64,000 nucleotides of DNA from Entamoeba invadens IP1 (Eukaryota; Evosea; Mastigamoebida; Endamoebidae). Shown here one piece after another: positions 1-8,993 of the stretch (positions are counted from its first letter, which is position 1; the number at the start of each line of letters is the position of its first letter). Under the pieces are notes generated by a model, which saw nothing but the letters and a program-made list of their open reading frames with translations, was not told the origin of the DNA and searched no databases. A program made the position numbers and the translations under genes. The stretch is from the NCBI RefSeq assembly GCF_000330505.1, contig NW_004443770.1, positions 323,099 to 387,098 of the forward strand, read 5' to 3'.

Positions 1-2
1 AC

Positions 3-1159
3 GTGGCTGAGGATTTCTTTGGAATACAGCAGATGGAAGAGTTCTTTTGGCAATTCTCAAAGTGATATGTAGCGATGTTACAATAACTCAATGGAACGCG
101 TTTTGGGGAAGCAAAGACGATTACATTGAACATGTACATATACCCACCATGAGTAACACAAGATGGTGTTATCACGAGTTAATAGTTGATAAATTGATCA
201 ACAACTTTAAAGACTTCGATTTGTTTTTTAGAGAACTTGACATTTATAAGAAAATTAATACCATTCTTATTGACCAATACAAGGCAGGACTTCCAAAGTG
301 CAACAACGTAGAATTGGAAAAGGCAAAAAGTGATATTAATTATTTCGTGTTTTTGGGGAGACGTATTAATTATTTTGACGTAAAAGATACAATGTTCCTT
401 GCTTTCGCCGAATTTTATTATGATATTTTGAATATTACAAAAGTTTGTTGTGATAAAATGCAAGAAAAGTTTGGATTAATAAACGAAGAGTATTTGCGTG
501 TCACTGAGTTAATCAACAATTTGAATGTAAAAATGTCTGATGCTTCGAATGGATGTTTTGACTCTTTCTATTCAGTAAATCGTTTTTTGCCGTTTAAAGC
601 TCCAATTGTTTTTTCATCGTCGTGTAAAAATATTATTTCAGAGTTTATTAATGCTTTGAACATCAGGTTTTGTAATTCTACGTGTGTAAAATTTAAAGCA
701 GATTCAAAGAAACTTTCCTCTGTTAAAACAGAACTTGGGGTTTATCAAAATTTGGATATATATTTGGACTGTTTCAATTTCCCTGAAAAATATATTCGCG
801 AAGACACCATGTTTGTAAATAACACTTTAGACTATTTGGAAATAGAACTCACAAATTTAAAAACACTTATTGATGCAAACATAGAAGACGTGAAAAAGTT
901 TATTGATACTAACTCAAAAAACAAAATATGTAAATTCAGCCTTCTGGATGCACTACAATTATTTGGTCATGAAAACTTTCTTAGATGTTCAGAACTTATT
1001 TTTCTTGTAGTTAGCCTTATTCCTACATCTTCGTGTGTGGAATCTTTGTTTTCTTTTTATCGCTATGCTAACAAAATAAACATGAAAGTAAAAACTGCAG
1101 ATATTCGTTTGTCTGCAAAATTTATTAAAATGACGCAAAGTAGGCTTTCTCTTATGTAA
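3..1159 (+). pseudogene. hAT transposase, C-terminal part, probably frameshifted
   Basis: The frame from about 62 to 1159 encodes roughly 365 residues ending in a block (LIPTSSCVESLFSFYRYANK) that resembles the hAT C-terminal dimerisation region, where an S-x-x-x-E-x-x-F-S pattern is diagnostic. An NTRW motif near the start also fits hAT transposases, which carry a TRW-type motif ahead of the insertion domain. There is no ATG at the start of this frame. Bases 3-62, in a different frame, encode EDFFGIQQMEEFFWQF, which resembles the hAT segment just upstream of TRW, so a frameshift near 60 is likely. The copy is probably inactive. The N-terminal BED finger and catalytic core would lie outside the window. 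Confidence 0.6.
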
Positions 1160-1282
1160 TTTTAGTCTTGATTCGTGTTTTTTTTATAACCAATAACAAA
1201 ATCAAATAAATGTTTTTTAATTAATTTTGTTATTTACTTTTTGAAACAATAAAAAATCATCATTTTTTAACTCGCCTTTTAA

Positions 1283-1301
1283 CCAAATTTGGGGAGCCCT
1301 G
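1283..1301 (-). repeat. hAT right terminal inverted repeat
   Basis: On the minus strand this begins CAGGGCTCCCCAAATTTGG. The CAGGG start followed by C/G-rich then A-rich bases is the common hAT end. The partner repeat is outside the window. Confidence 0.55.
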
Positions 1302-1463
1302 CTCTGGCGCTTCTTCGCCAACTTGCACTTTTGGCACAATTCTCAGAAAGTCTTCATACGCCTTCTTGATTGGACACTCTTTCTCGCACATGAAATGTTT
1401 GTCTTTGCTTTCAGATGGCTGTTTATAGAGTGGGTAACGGTCACTGACACAGAGTACGATGAC
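1302..1463 (-). pseudogene. Broken host reading frame abutting the hAT insertion
   Basis: On the minus strand 54 codons are open from 1463 down to 1302. They encode a charged, coding-like peptide (for example PLYKQPSESKDKHFMCEKE, then KKAYEDFLRIVPKVQVGEE) and run straight into the hAT terminal repeat at 1301. In the same frame upstream there is one TGA (1464-1466) preceded by TMTFWTREVK. This looks like a gene fragment split by the transposon and since decayed, or an exon starting after an AG at about 1464. The family is not recognised. The plus-strand frame over the same bases has no ATG and is less convincing. Confidence 0.3.
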
Positions 1464-1842
1464 TCATTTCACTTCACGTGTCCAGAATGTCATCGTATTT
1501 TTGAAAAGATGAATTGCATTTTAATTGAAAATAGATAATATAGTATTCATATGGTTAACAATATCATACAACTTCTTTGAGTAGTTTTGTGTAACTTTTG
1601 GTTTTAATTGTTACATGTGTGTGATTGGCTATTTGTGTTCTCCACAATAATTACATTTCAATTACTTTTGACACATCTCACCATTTCACAATTTGTCATA
1701 ATCAGAAGACCACATTGCGACGGAAACTTTGACGCATCATCTCAAAATGTTTTTTTGATATTAATAATAATTTATAAATTTTAAATAACAGTTCAATTAT
1801 CCGTTTGAAATACAATCCAATTTCAATTTCAATATCAAGAAA
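1464..1842. other. Intergenic, nothing recognised
   Basis: AT-rich spacer between the broken frame and the tRNA gene. No ORF, repeat or RNA signal was recognised. Confidence 0.5.
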
Positions 1843-1913
1843 GCACTAATGGTCTAAGGGCAGAATTTCACCCTCCCAAGGTGGAGATCCGGGTTCGAGT
1901 CCCGGTTAGTGCA
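1843..1913 (+). tRNA. tRNA-Gly (CCC)
   Basis: The 71-nt sequence folds as a full cloverleaf. The 7-bp acceptor stem is GCACTAA (1843-1849) with TTAGTGC (1906-1912), and A1913 is the discriminator. The D arm contains GGTCTAAGGGCAGAA. The anticodon stem is TCACC/GGTGG with one T-G pair, and the loop CTCCCAA gives anticodon CCC at 1875-1877. The T arm is CCGGG-TTCGAGT-CCCGG. There is no intron and no encoded CCA. It resembles eukaryotic tRNA-Gly throughout. It stands alone, whereas most Entamoeba tRNA genes are known to lie in tandem arrays. Confidence 0.96.
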
Positions 1914-1914
1914 C

Positions 1915-1919
1915 TTTTT
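1915..1919 (+). terminator. RNA polymerase III terminator
   Basis: Five T residues begin two bases after the tRNA 3' end, the usual Pol III stop signal. Confidence 0.75.
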
Positions 1920-2371
1920 AAAAATTCAAAATCTTTTTAAATAGTTTTTAATTACAAATATAATAAATAACTCACAAAAATTTACACTTTTTAAAATAAC
2001 ATATTTCAATTTAATTTTGTCAGTTTTTCAAAATTTGACACTACATCCCCGATTTGTGGTCAATCATTTGGGTCTTGTTATTATTAATTTTACCAGAAAT
2101 TATAATAATTTATGTTTTTTATAAATAAAATTAAAATGATTTTATAATGATTTTTTTTAATAAAGAAAAATTATAATTTTAATAATTATATAGATTATTA
2201 AGAATAATGATTTATCACAATATAATGAAGTATTCTAATGACTTAAGTGACAATCAACAACATTTTACTAGTTTGACTAATAAACGAATTATAATTTATA
2301 ATACCAAATTATAAATAAAAGTCTAATACATAATAGTTACTCAAAAAGTCAGAACTGAGTAGATTAAAACG
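1920..2371. other. Intergenic, AT-rich
   Basis: AT-rich spacer with short ATAATTATA-type palindromes. Apart from the GAACT site near its right end nothing is recognised. Confidence 0.5.
2352..2356 (+). promoter_or_regulatory. GAAC-type core promoter motif
   Basis: GAACT lies 15 nt before the alpha-kinase ATG, in the position expected for the Entamoeba GAAC element. Confidence 0.4.
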
Positions 2372-3943
2372 ATGGCATACAAGCCGAAAGTATCACAAGA
2401 GATGGTACTTATAGCAAAGGAATTTGCGGAGGCCGTTGATTACTTTACGAAGTCCCCGACACCGTGTGACGTCTCCATGTTTTCTGATGGGTCAATTTCC
2501 ATCCGCAATTATGATGTATTGTTTGTGATAGACGCCCGAATAAGTGCGAAGAAGTATCACTACCAAATGGTGCAACACATCTTGAACATCATAACCGAAC
2601 CATCACTTCCGGATAACAAACGGATTAATGTGTTTATAATCCGTGATGGGATCGAACAATTTTCGTTTGACAATGTACGGCTGTTCATAGGTTATATTCA
2701 AATGTTACAGTATAGTCCAGTCACCACTTCAATCACACTAACACGTATACTTCCCCAAATTTTATTGGCCATTCAAGCTAAGAACTTGGGAGTCCCACTC
2801 TTTGTTCACATCTTAAATTTCCAACCCGATTTCATTCAACTGAAAGACGCGTTGACTATAAATCCACAATTGGAGATATTGGTCAAATTAAAGACAACAA
2901 TTCTGTACGGTCTCACAAGCCAACAAATCACTAAGGAATTCAACGACGTCTATTTGGGCTGTTTGAGTAAGCTCGAGTACATTGAAGAGGTCAACGTCGG
3001 CGGTGAAATCACACGACAAATCTATAAACCGATCTACCCTCTTTCATTTACAACGGAAGTCATGACGGAGGAGAGCTTTGCTCTGATCCCAATGCGGATG
3101 AGAGAAATGTATCCAATTAACTTTGAAGACACGGAAGAGATGAAAGGATTTTCTGTTACGATTGATCCAACATACTTTTTGAACGACGCGTGTTACGAAT
3201 ATTGGGCGAGACCAACTAAGTTCTTGGTCGAACCTGTTACGATCAAAAAGAGAGTGTTTCCGTTTGCGAGAGGAGCGGAGCGAAACGCGTATTTGGGGAA
3301 GGAAGTGAGTGGAGCGGAGGAGAAGATTGTTGTATTGAAAGACTTTATTAAACAACGAGGAAAAGATGTCTATCAGTTTTTAGACATTCTTGAATTGAAC
3401 TCGGCAGTGGAACAACTTGCGTTTGAATTCAATCAGGTGTGCGACACGTTCAAAAGAATCAATTTTGTGCCTGTTTCTATATTTGTTGTGTGTGACACTA
3501 CTCTGTGGAATGTGAAGACACTTACGTATGACCAATTAAAAAGAATAGCACTGGATAATAAAATGTACTTCATCGAACCAATGCTTAAAGGAACGTTTGT
3601 GAAGTTCAACGATAACAATAGTATGGTCAATACAGAATTGTATAGCGCAACTATTCAAGCATTCTCACATTGGTCCTATTTCAGAACAGCAAAACGACTG
3701 ATTGTGTGCGACTTACAAGGGATCATTAGACCAGATAAGAACGACTACCTCCTCACAGACCCCGCTATACATCACGAGTCGGTTACGAAGTACTACTTCT
3801 CGTTAACTAATTTGTCACAAAGGGGAATGAGTCAATTCTTCTCAACTCACCAATGCAATGCCGTGTGTCATTCCCTCGGTATTGTCGATGGACCAATTGA
3901 TGAGCCTGAAAATTCATTCCTCAAGACTAAAATTGTGATGTAA
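2372..3943 (+). CDS. Alpha-kinase with N-terminal vWA-like domain
   Basis: This 523-aa single-exon gene encodes an atypical (MHCK/EF2K family) protein kinase. The C-terminal half shows alpha-kinase hallmarks: AFSHWSYFRTAKRLIVCDLQGI, then LLTDPAIH, then GMSQFFSTHQCNAVCHSLG, which carries the Cys residues of the zinc-binding tail. The N-terminal part (about residues 45-230, starting DVLFVIDARIS) resembles a von Willebrand factor A fold, so the layout matches Dictyostelium vWKA-type kinases. The metal-binding D-x-S-x-S of vWA domains reads D-A-R-I-S here and is degenerate. The Lys expected in the kinase N-lobe probably lies in the 300-350 region. Substrate is unknown; in amoebae such kinases act on myosin II or contractile functions (family knowledge). 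The start is the first ATG after a GAACT element. Confidence 0.88.
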   Translation: MAYKPKVSQEMVLIAKEFAEAVDYFTKSPTPCDVSMFSDGSISIRNYDVLFVIDARISAKKYHYQMVQHILNIITEPSLPDNKRINVFIIRDGIEQFSFDNVRLFIGYIQMLQYSPVTTSITLTRILPQILLAIQAKNLGVPLFVHILNFQPDFIQLKDALTINPQLEILVKLKTTILYGLTSQQITKEFNDVYLGCLSKLEYIEEVNVGGEITRQIYKPIYPLSFTTEVMTEESFALIPMRMREMYPINFEDTEEMKGFSVTIDPTYFLNDACYEYWARPTKFLVEPVTIKKRVFPFARGAERNAYLGKEVSGAEEKIVVLKDFIKQRGKDVYQFLDILELNSAVEQLAFEFNQVCDTFKRINFVPVSIFVVCDTTLWNVKTLTYDQLKRIALDNKMYFIEPMLKGTFVKFNDNNSMVNTELYSATIQAFSHWSYFRTAKRLIVCDLQGIIRPDKNDYLLTDPAIHHESVTKYYFSLTNLSQRGMSQFFSTHQCNAVCHSLGIVDGPIDEPENSFLKTKIVM

Positions 3944-4293
3944 TCAACTCTGTTCTTTAATTTGGTATCAGGAATTATATCTTTTATACTATAAAATTAA
4001 ACTATGCACTTTTCCTTATTTAACTGGAATCAAATTGTCTTTTTAAATGAAATTGACCAAATTTATGTTCCGATAAATAATAAACTCGACCATTTCATAT
4101 AAAATAATGAGTAGTAAAATATAATTAATATAACTATAAATTATACTAAATAGAAGTGAATAGATTTGTTGATAACTTTTTTTGAATTGGAAAGAAGAAG
4201 AACAAAAATGTCTTTCAATGAGTTATATATAATAATAAAAGAATTATAAATAATTACTATACAAATAACATTGGAATTTGAACTTAAAAGTCT
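3944..4293. other. Intergenic, AT-rich
   Basis: No ORF or RNA was recognised. A GAACT motif at 4280-4284 serves the next gene. Confidence 0.5.
4280..4284 (+). promoter_or_regulatory. GAAC-type core promoter motif
   Basis: TTTGAACTTAAAAG lies 9 nt before the ATG at 4294. Nearly the same string (TGAACTTAAAA) precedes the rhomboid gene. Confidence 0.45.
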
Positions 4294-4950
4294 ATGATTT
4301 TTTTGTGGGTTGTATTTACACTACTATTGAGTGTAGAGTCTGTTCAAGTTACTAAAAAGGAGGTGTACGACTTTTCATATTTGTGCGGGATATTAAACAC
4401 ATTGGGGTTTACTCTTAATGTACAAAGACAATCCCGACTAAGTAAAACATTTCAGCCATTTGTGTTAGTGTCGTATTCACACAACGGGATGAATTATTTG
4501 ATAAATTATAAAATAGACGGAACTAATTGTAAAAGACTCATCGACTTGATTCAAAGAAATTCGCCACTGCAAATTACAACAAAACAAACTTCAACAAAGA
4601 GCGGATTTTCTTCACTGAATTCAATTCATTTGTTGGGGAAAGTCGTCGATTCGAATTTTGCAGAGAATTTAAGCGTCTTTGGTGAACTTTTTAATCAACG
4701 AATTAAAGGACTTTTGAATGAAAAAAACACAGCTACACTCAATGGGTGTTCACCCGCTTTCAAAGAATTAAGAGCTTTTGTACCAAATCAATGCAGTCGT
4801 GTTTATACCGGTGGATCAATCCCTTCAACATCACCGTCTTCATGCATTTCTGAGACAAATAGTGTTTTACTTAATCAAGAACCTCCTACGTACTCATTGC
4901 TTGTACCCGACTATAGAAATAATGTCTATGTTGACCTTGCTTATCTCTAA
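4294..4950 (+). CDS. Predicted secreted protein, family not recognised
   Basis: The 218-aa product begins with a clear signal peptide (MIFLWVVFTLLLSVESVQV, cleavage probably after about residue 17). The rest is Ser/Thr/Asn-rich with seven Cys including the signal-distal C at about 31, and it has no second membrane segment, so export to the lumen or outside is likely. It has no recognisable domain. The start is the first ATG, ten bases after a GAACT promoter motif. A splice extension past 4950 was looked for but none is obvious. Function is unknown. Confidence 0.65.
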   Translation: MIFLWVVFTLLLSVESVQVTKKEVYDFSYLCGILNTLGFTLNVQRQSRLSKTFQPFVLVSYSHNGMNYLINYKIDGTNCKRLIDLIQRNSPLQITTKQTSTKSGFSSLNSIHLLGKVVDSNFAENLSVFGELFNQRIKGLLNEKNTATLNGCSPAFKELRAFVPNQCSRVYTGGSIPSTSPSSCISETNSVLLNQEPPTYSLLVPDYRNNVYVDLAYL

Positions 4951-5388
4951 TAGTTTAATTATAGTTAAACAATAAAATACTTTCAAAAACATTGTAGCAA
5001 ACTGTTTTGTTGTTTTTGGGTTTATTCTAAAATTATCTTAGGCAATTTTGTTAGCAATTCATAGTATATTTAAATGAGGTTGTAAATTATTAATGAGATG
5101 ATATTAGTATGGTTATTTCTAATTTAATTTTACTATAAAAATTAATTGCTTTTTTTTTCAAATTAGAAACTTAAGATTTTTTAATTAGAAATTAAACTAT
5201 AAAATGTTTCTAAAAATGGAAGACAATAATTCACTTTGCCAGTTCACTTTGTCTTTTGGTAATTCTTCAAAATATCTTCGGTATAAAAATGTTATGTGAC
5301 AATTGAAATCAGTAAGATATCATCCTTTTGTATGACAATCAACAAATCTCCACAAATATGAACTTAAAACTTAGAAAGTCAAATAGAA
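4951..5388. other. Intergenic, AT-rich
   Basis: Spacer with a GAACT element close to its right end. Nothing else is recognised. Confidence 0.5.
5360..5364 (+). promoter_or_regulatory. GAAC-type core promoter motif
   Basis: ATGAACTTAAAAC sits 24 nt before the rhomboid ATG. It is the best match in the window to the published Entamoeba element AATGAACT. Confidence 0.5.
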
Positions 5389-6396
5389 ATGCACTCTCCG
5401 CCTCCAGTGAACAAATCGAATATCCACACCTTTGATTGGAACGACGAGCGAGAAGACCGCCCACAAGCTACTCGAGTAGTGTATCGTGACATGGACTCTG
5501 ATGGTGAACCTGTCCAAACTGGTGCATCTGGTAAAGCACAAGTCTATGGAGTTGATGGAAATCTTCAAGACGTTGAAGTTACGATACCAGTAAATTACTT
5601 GAAGTTGTATGGATACTCGTGTTGTCCGTGTTTCATCCCACCACCGTGTTCACCAGCCAATTCGCATCGATACTGTTTATTCATATTCTCTGCGTGCTTC
5701 ATACTTTCATTCATTCAATTTGTGATGCTCATAGTAGAAATCTCGTTACAAGGCTTTGAGAAGCCAAGCATCAATTGGATGCTTGGACCGACCTCCGACG
5801 CAATGGACATCCTCGGCGCAAAAGATGCGAAGAAAATGAAGGAGCAATATGAACTCTGGAGACTTATAACTCCAATCTTTCTCCACGCTGGGATCATCCA
5901 TTTGGTATGTAACCTTTCGATGCAACTCCGCCTTGGAATGATAATAGAAAGACGGATGAATACCCTCCGCTTCTTAATCGTGTACTTTGTCGGCGGGATA
6001 ATCGGCAACTGTTTCTCTGTGATGATCTTCCCAACTACACAAGGCGTTGGGGCATCTGGCGCATTACTTGCTGTGTTCGGTGGCTTTCTCATCGACATCA
6101 TTTTGAACAAAAACAAGTTCCCATCAAGACAATGGATCAGCTTAATAGGACAATTACTCATATCAACGATCATCATCTTTGTATTAAGTTTTATGCCAGG
6201 TATCGACTACGCCGCACACATCTTCGGGTTTATTGGAGGAGCTGTCGCCGCTTTGGGATTGTTGTGCCACCAAAATGAATGGATCAATAAAAGGATGTGG
6301 CTCAAAATTGTTATTTGGATATCATGCATCGGGTTCTGCTTCCTGGTGTTGTTGTTAACATTACTATTACTATACCTTGATGTACTCCACGTTTAA
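5389..6396 (+). CDS. Rhomboid family intramembrane serine protease
   Basis: The 335-aa protein has a cytosolic N-terminus of about 95 residues rich in Asp, Arg and Pro, then seven hydrophobic segments. Rhomboid hallmarks are present: WRLITPIFLHAGIIHLVCN (the H-x-x-x-N turn of TM2), the L1-loop-like WR, the catalytic serine in GASGA (about residue 223) and the catalytic histidine in AAHIFGFIGG (about 277). A seventh TM lies at the C-terminus, as in secretase-type rhomboids. A Cys/Pro-rich patch (CCPCFIPPPC) just before TM1 may be a palmitoylation site (inference). In E. histolytica the rhomboid ROM1 cleaves surface lectin heavy chains and affects adhesion; this gene is likely the counterpart. 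Confidence 0.92.
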   Translation: MHSPPPVNKSNIHTFDWNDEREDRPQATRVVYRDMDSDGEPVQTGASGKAQVYGVDGNLQDVEVTIPVNYLKLYGYSCCPCFIPPPCSPANSHRYCLFIFSACFILSFIQFVMLIVEISLQGFEKPSINWMLGPTSDAMDILGAKDAKKMKEQYELWRLITPIFLHAGIIHLVCNLSMQLRLGMIIERRMNTLRFLIVYFVGGIIGNCFSVMIFPTTQGVGASGALLAVFGGFLIDIILNKNKFPSRQWISLIGQLLISTIIIFVLSFMPGIDYAAHIFGFIGGAVAALGLLCHQNEWINKRMWLKIVIWISCIGFCFLVLLLTLLLLYLDVLHV

Positions 6397-6501
6397 TTAA
6401 GCTTCTTATGTTGTTTATTTGGTGTTCTCTCTATTAGTTTATTTATAACTATTATTAATAGTTAAAATGTTGTCTTCTATAAGTATCAAAAAAATTAATA
6501 A

Positions 6502-7206
6502 TCATAGCTGAAATATTATATGTAAATATGGGCCATCCTCGTCCTCCCCGTGTGTCACTGTTCCTTTCTGTATCATTAATTTTCTTGCTTGGAGAATCTA
6601 CTTAAGTCATATCAAAAATGTGGACTCTAGAAATATATATTATAGTATATTTATAATTTAATTATAGTTTTAAAAATAGAAGAGAACAAACGAAGTCTGC
6701 AGCGTCCATACATGACTGCGCAATACCAGCGACAAAAGCAACACAATAGACGTTACAATCAGAAGCATAACTGATATACTCGGTAATGATTAAATTTTTG
6801 TCTGTGATTAAAACTTGTAGTGAGACTTTATAACATAAATAAATATCATTATTTCATGGAACACAATTGAGTAGAAAGACAAACACTCGTTGGCCTTATC
6901 TCGCACCTTCCCATAATTGACTTGATATCCAAAAACTACTCTCCACATATCCTTCGCAAGAAAGTTCATCACCCCATCCGTTGTGTTTTCACGTAAACCT
7001 TCTTTTTCTTTATAAGAAATAAGTTCTGTCATTCTCATGCCAAGGTTGTACCCCAAATCAAAAAGTTTGTCGTGGAACTGAGTTGTTGTGATACGATTTT
7101 CTTGGTGAAATTCATGATGAATGTACTCTCCAAAAAGAAACGAAAAGGCAGAAAGACTGACTTGTGGAATTGTTTTAGTAAGTCCTTTATCACTGTTTTT
7201 TGACAT
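6502..7206 (-). CDS. TRS31: TRAPP complex subunit TRAPPC5/Trs31 (three exons)
   Basis: Exons run 7206-6885, 6801-6692 and 6597-6502. The introns begin GTTTGT and end CAG and TAG. The spliced protein has 175 aa, near the usual size (human TRAPPC5 is about 188). Exon 1 gives the Bet3-like core start (FSFLFGEYIHHEFHQENRI, then LGYNLGMRMTELISYKE and MWRVVFGYQV). Exon 2 gives the expected TEYISYASDCNVYCVAFVAG, matching the family segment that ends NCASFTAGI. Exon 3 supplies the final strands. TRAPPC5 is a core subunit of the TRAPP Rab1/Ypt1 exchange factor acting at the Golgi. An alternative acceptor for intron 2 (TAG at 6633-6631) would stop after four codons, so the later one was chosen. Confidence 0.88.
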
Positions 7207-8177
7207 GTGTTTTGTAGTTTTTTTTTAGTTGTATTATTTACAGTTAACTCTCATATAGTTTCTAAACTATTAATATGTAATTGTAATAAATGTGTTATTA
7301 TCTTATAGTTTTTTACTATTAATATATAAATTGTTTCAATCTATTAGGAAATATATAATGGTTATTATTTATTATAACTTTTATTAATAATATATTTATA
7401 TTTTACATTATTTTATTTATAAAAAATAAAATAATACAAAAATTAAATCTTTAATTATAAATGATTTTTTTTTTTTTTTAAATTTTATTATAATTTATTT
7501 ATTTAGATAATTTCATAATATATTTTTTTTATAATATTACAATTGTTGTATTTTGGATAAAATTATTAAAAACAAAATATTTATATTAATAGTTAATTCA
7601 ATTAAAAAATCCAACTTTTATTAATAATAAATTAGAATAATTATATTATTAAATTTTTTTATTGGAACTTTTTTAAAGACTATTTCTTTTTTTAATCAAA
7701 GACCGAAGCATAGTTTTCTTTTAAATAACAAATGTTAATTTTTATAACATTTTATAACATTTTATATTAATAAAACAATAATATGTAGTTGTTAAAGCAA
7801 TTTGCTTTTTATATTTTTTTTATTAAAAATTATTAATAAAAATGACTTTCGTTTTCTCCTATTGAATATAGTTCTTCACTTTTTTTCTTTTTTTATTCAA
7901 CAATTTATATTTTTTATTCTTTTTGCATCATAATAAAAAAAAACAAAAAAACAATTTAAAGTATTAATAATAAAACCATTTTAATTTGATAATAAAAAAA
8001 CAAAAAAGAATTCTATTACAAATTGATTAAATTTTACCAAAAAAAAAACTTCAGGTGATTACAATCCATTATTCCGCCATCAATACAATCTTCTCAACTT
8101 TTAAAAAATGACAACTTTAGTCAAAGTATTTTGGATTTCCCTTAAAACCTTGCGCAACTCGAAACCAATATCTTCCG
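7207..8177. other. Intergenic, extremely AT-rich
   Basis: Nearly a kilobase of A/T homopolymers and TTAATAATAA-like words. No coding or RNA signal. An ATG at 8108 opens a 43-codon frame that overlaps the next gene in another frame and was not accepted. Confidence 0.5.
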
Positions 8178-8882
8178 ATGTCAAGTCTCTTTCCTTCAAT
8201 TTCCATACCCAAAATTTCGTTGTTCTTCCCAACACTTAAACCCCAAGAAGATGTTATAAGACCCGAAGAAAAAGTAATAAGCACACCCCGCAAAACTCCT
8301 TTAGAAAAGCGTTTACCAATTCTACGCGCTTCCCGTGAAGCTCGAAACAACTTAACCTTACAGCAAACTCTCTGTATCTGTTTGTTATCCCCTTTTTGTA
8401 ATGTAGTTATCAAGCGTCCGCAGCGGAAGAGTCTAGTCACGGAGCAGTTCTTTAAAGTCTCCCGTTTTGAATTTTCCAAGGACGACTTCATCGATGTTTC
8501 TTCCTTCATTAAAATGAGAGGGGACCAGAAGCTCAAGCACGACATGGCCCTTGGCGCCTCCAAGAAAACAGCAACTCGTCGATATCAAAACAATAAGAAG
8601 ATAGAAGTGATCCACCTAATGGAAGATCTTCTCCTCGAATTAGGCTTCGAGTTGATCACAAAGACTTTGAGTGGGAAGAATGGGGTGAACAGACTCGAAA
8701 GTATATTAGAAGCTTCTCGTAATGGGTCTTCCATAACTTTCAAGTCTCTTACAACGGGGCTTGTCAAGACAAATCACAAGTTACTCAAAATCGTAAGTAA
8801 GTCGAAGTCCGAATACTCCGTGAATTCAAAAGTCTTTAACATTCAGAAGGTCGTTGAATTGAATCATCCAGATCTTGACTGA
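8178..8882 (+). CDS. Hypothetical protein, basic
   Basis: The frame encodes 234 aa rich in Lys, Ser and Leu, with Ser/Pro in the first 40 residues and a more structured part (about 140-225) containing LMEDLLLELGFELITKTL and SITFKSLTTGLVKTNHKLLKIV. No family is recognised. No signal peptide, membrane segment or zinc motif is visible. The basic composition suggests a nucleic-acid-binding or nuclear role, but this is weak. The start is the first ATG of the frame; the frame is open a little further upstream without an ATG, so an upstream exon is possible. A 148-codon antisense frame overlaps it and is considered a shadow. Confidence 0.5.
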   Translation: MSSLFPSISIPKISLFFPTLKPQEDVIRPEEKVISTPRKTPLEKRLPILRASREARNNLTLQQTLCICLLSPFCNVVIKRPQRKSLVTEQFFKVSRFEFSKDDFIDVSSFIKMRGDQKLKHDMALGASKKTATRRYQNNKKIEVIHLMEDLLLELGFELITKTLSGKNGVNRLESILEASRNGSSITFKSLTTGLVKTNHKLLKIVSKSKSEYSVNSKVFNIQKVVELNHPDLD

Positions 8883-8993
8883 TTGATTGTTCTTAGTTCA
8901 ATTTCAAGTTCTATTCCTCAAAGTCCACCTGTTTGTTTGTAATGGTGTCAAACGATAACTCAACAATAAATAAAACATGTAATTATTTAATAG

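Larger units (their letters stand above)
1..1301 (+). mobile_element. hAT-type DNA transposon, 3' part (5' end outside window)
   Basis: The stretch holds a hAT-like transposase C-terminal region followed by about 140 bp of AT-rich non-coding DNA. It ends at 1301 with a sequence that reads CAGGGCTCCCCAAA on the minus strand, the typical outer end of hAT terminal inverted repeats. The 8 bases after it (1302-1309, CTCTGGCG) are the expected place for a hAT 8-bp target duplication, but the left copy is outside the window, so this cannot be confirmed. The boundary is an inference from the repeat and from the coding-like sequence that begins immediately beyond it. Confidence 0.6.

Noticed and set aside
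1323..1538. 71-codon plus-strand frame with CPECH
   Set aside because: It has no ATG (starts at TTG), overlaps the better minus-strand frame, and lies directly after a transposon end.
6630..6634. Alternative acceptor for the last TRAPPC5 intron
   Set aside because: It would add only four codons before a stop; the later TAG gives a 31-residue end in line with the family length.
8117..8563. 148-codon minus-strand frame
   Set aside because: Antisense shadow of the gene at 8178-8882, with no recognisable motif.
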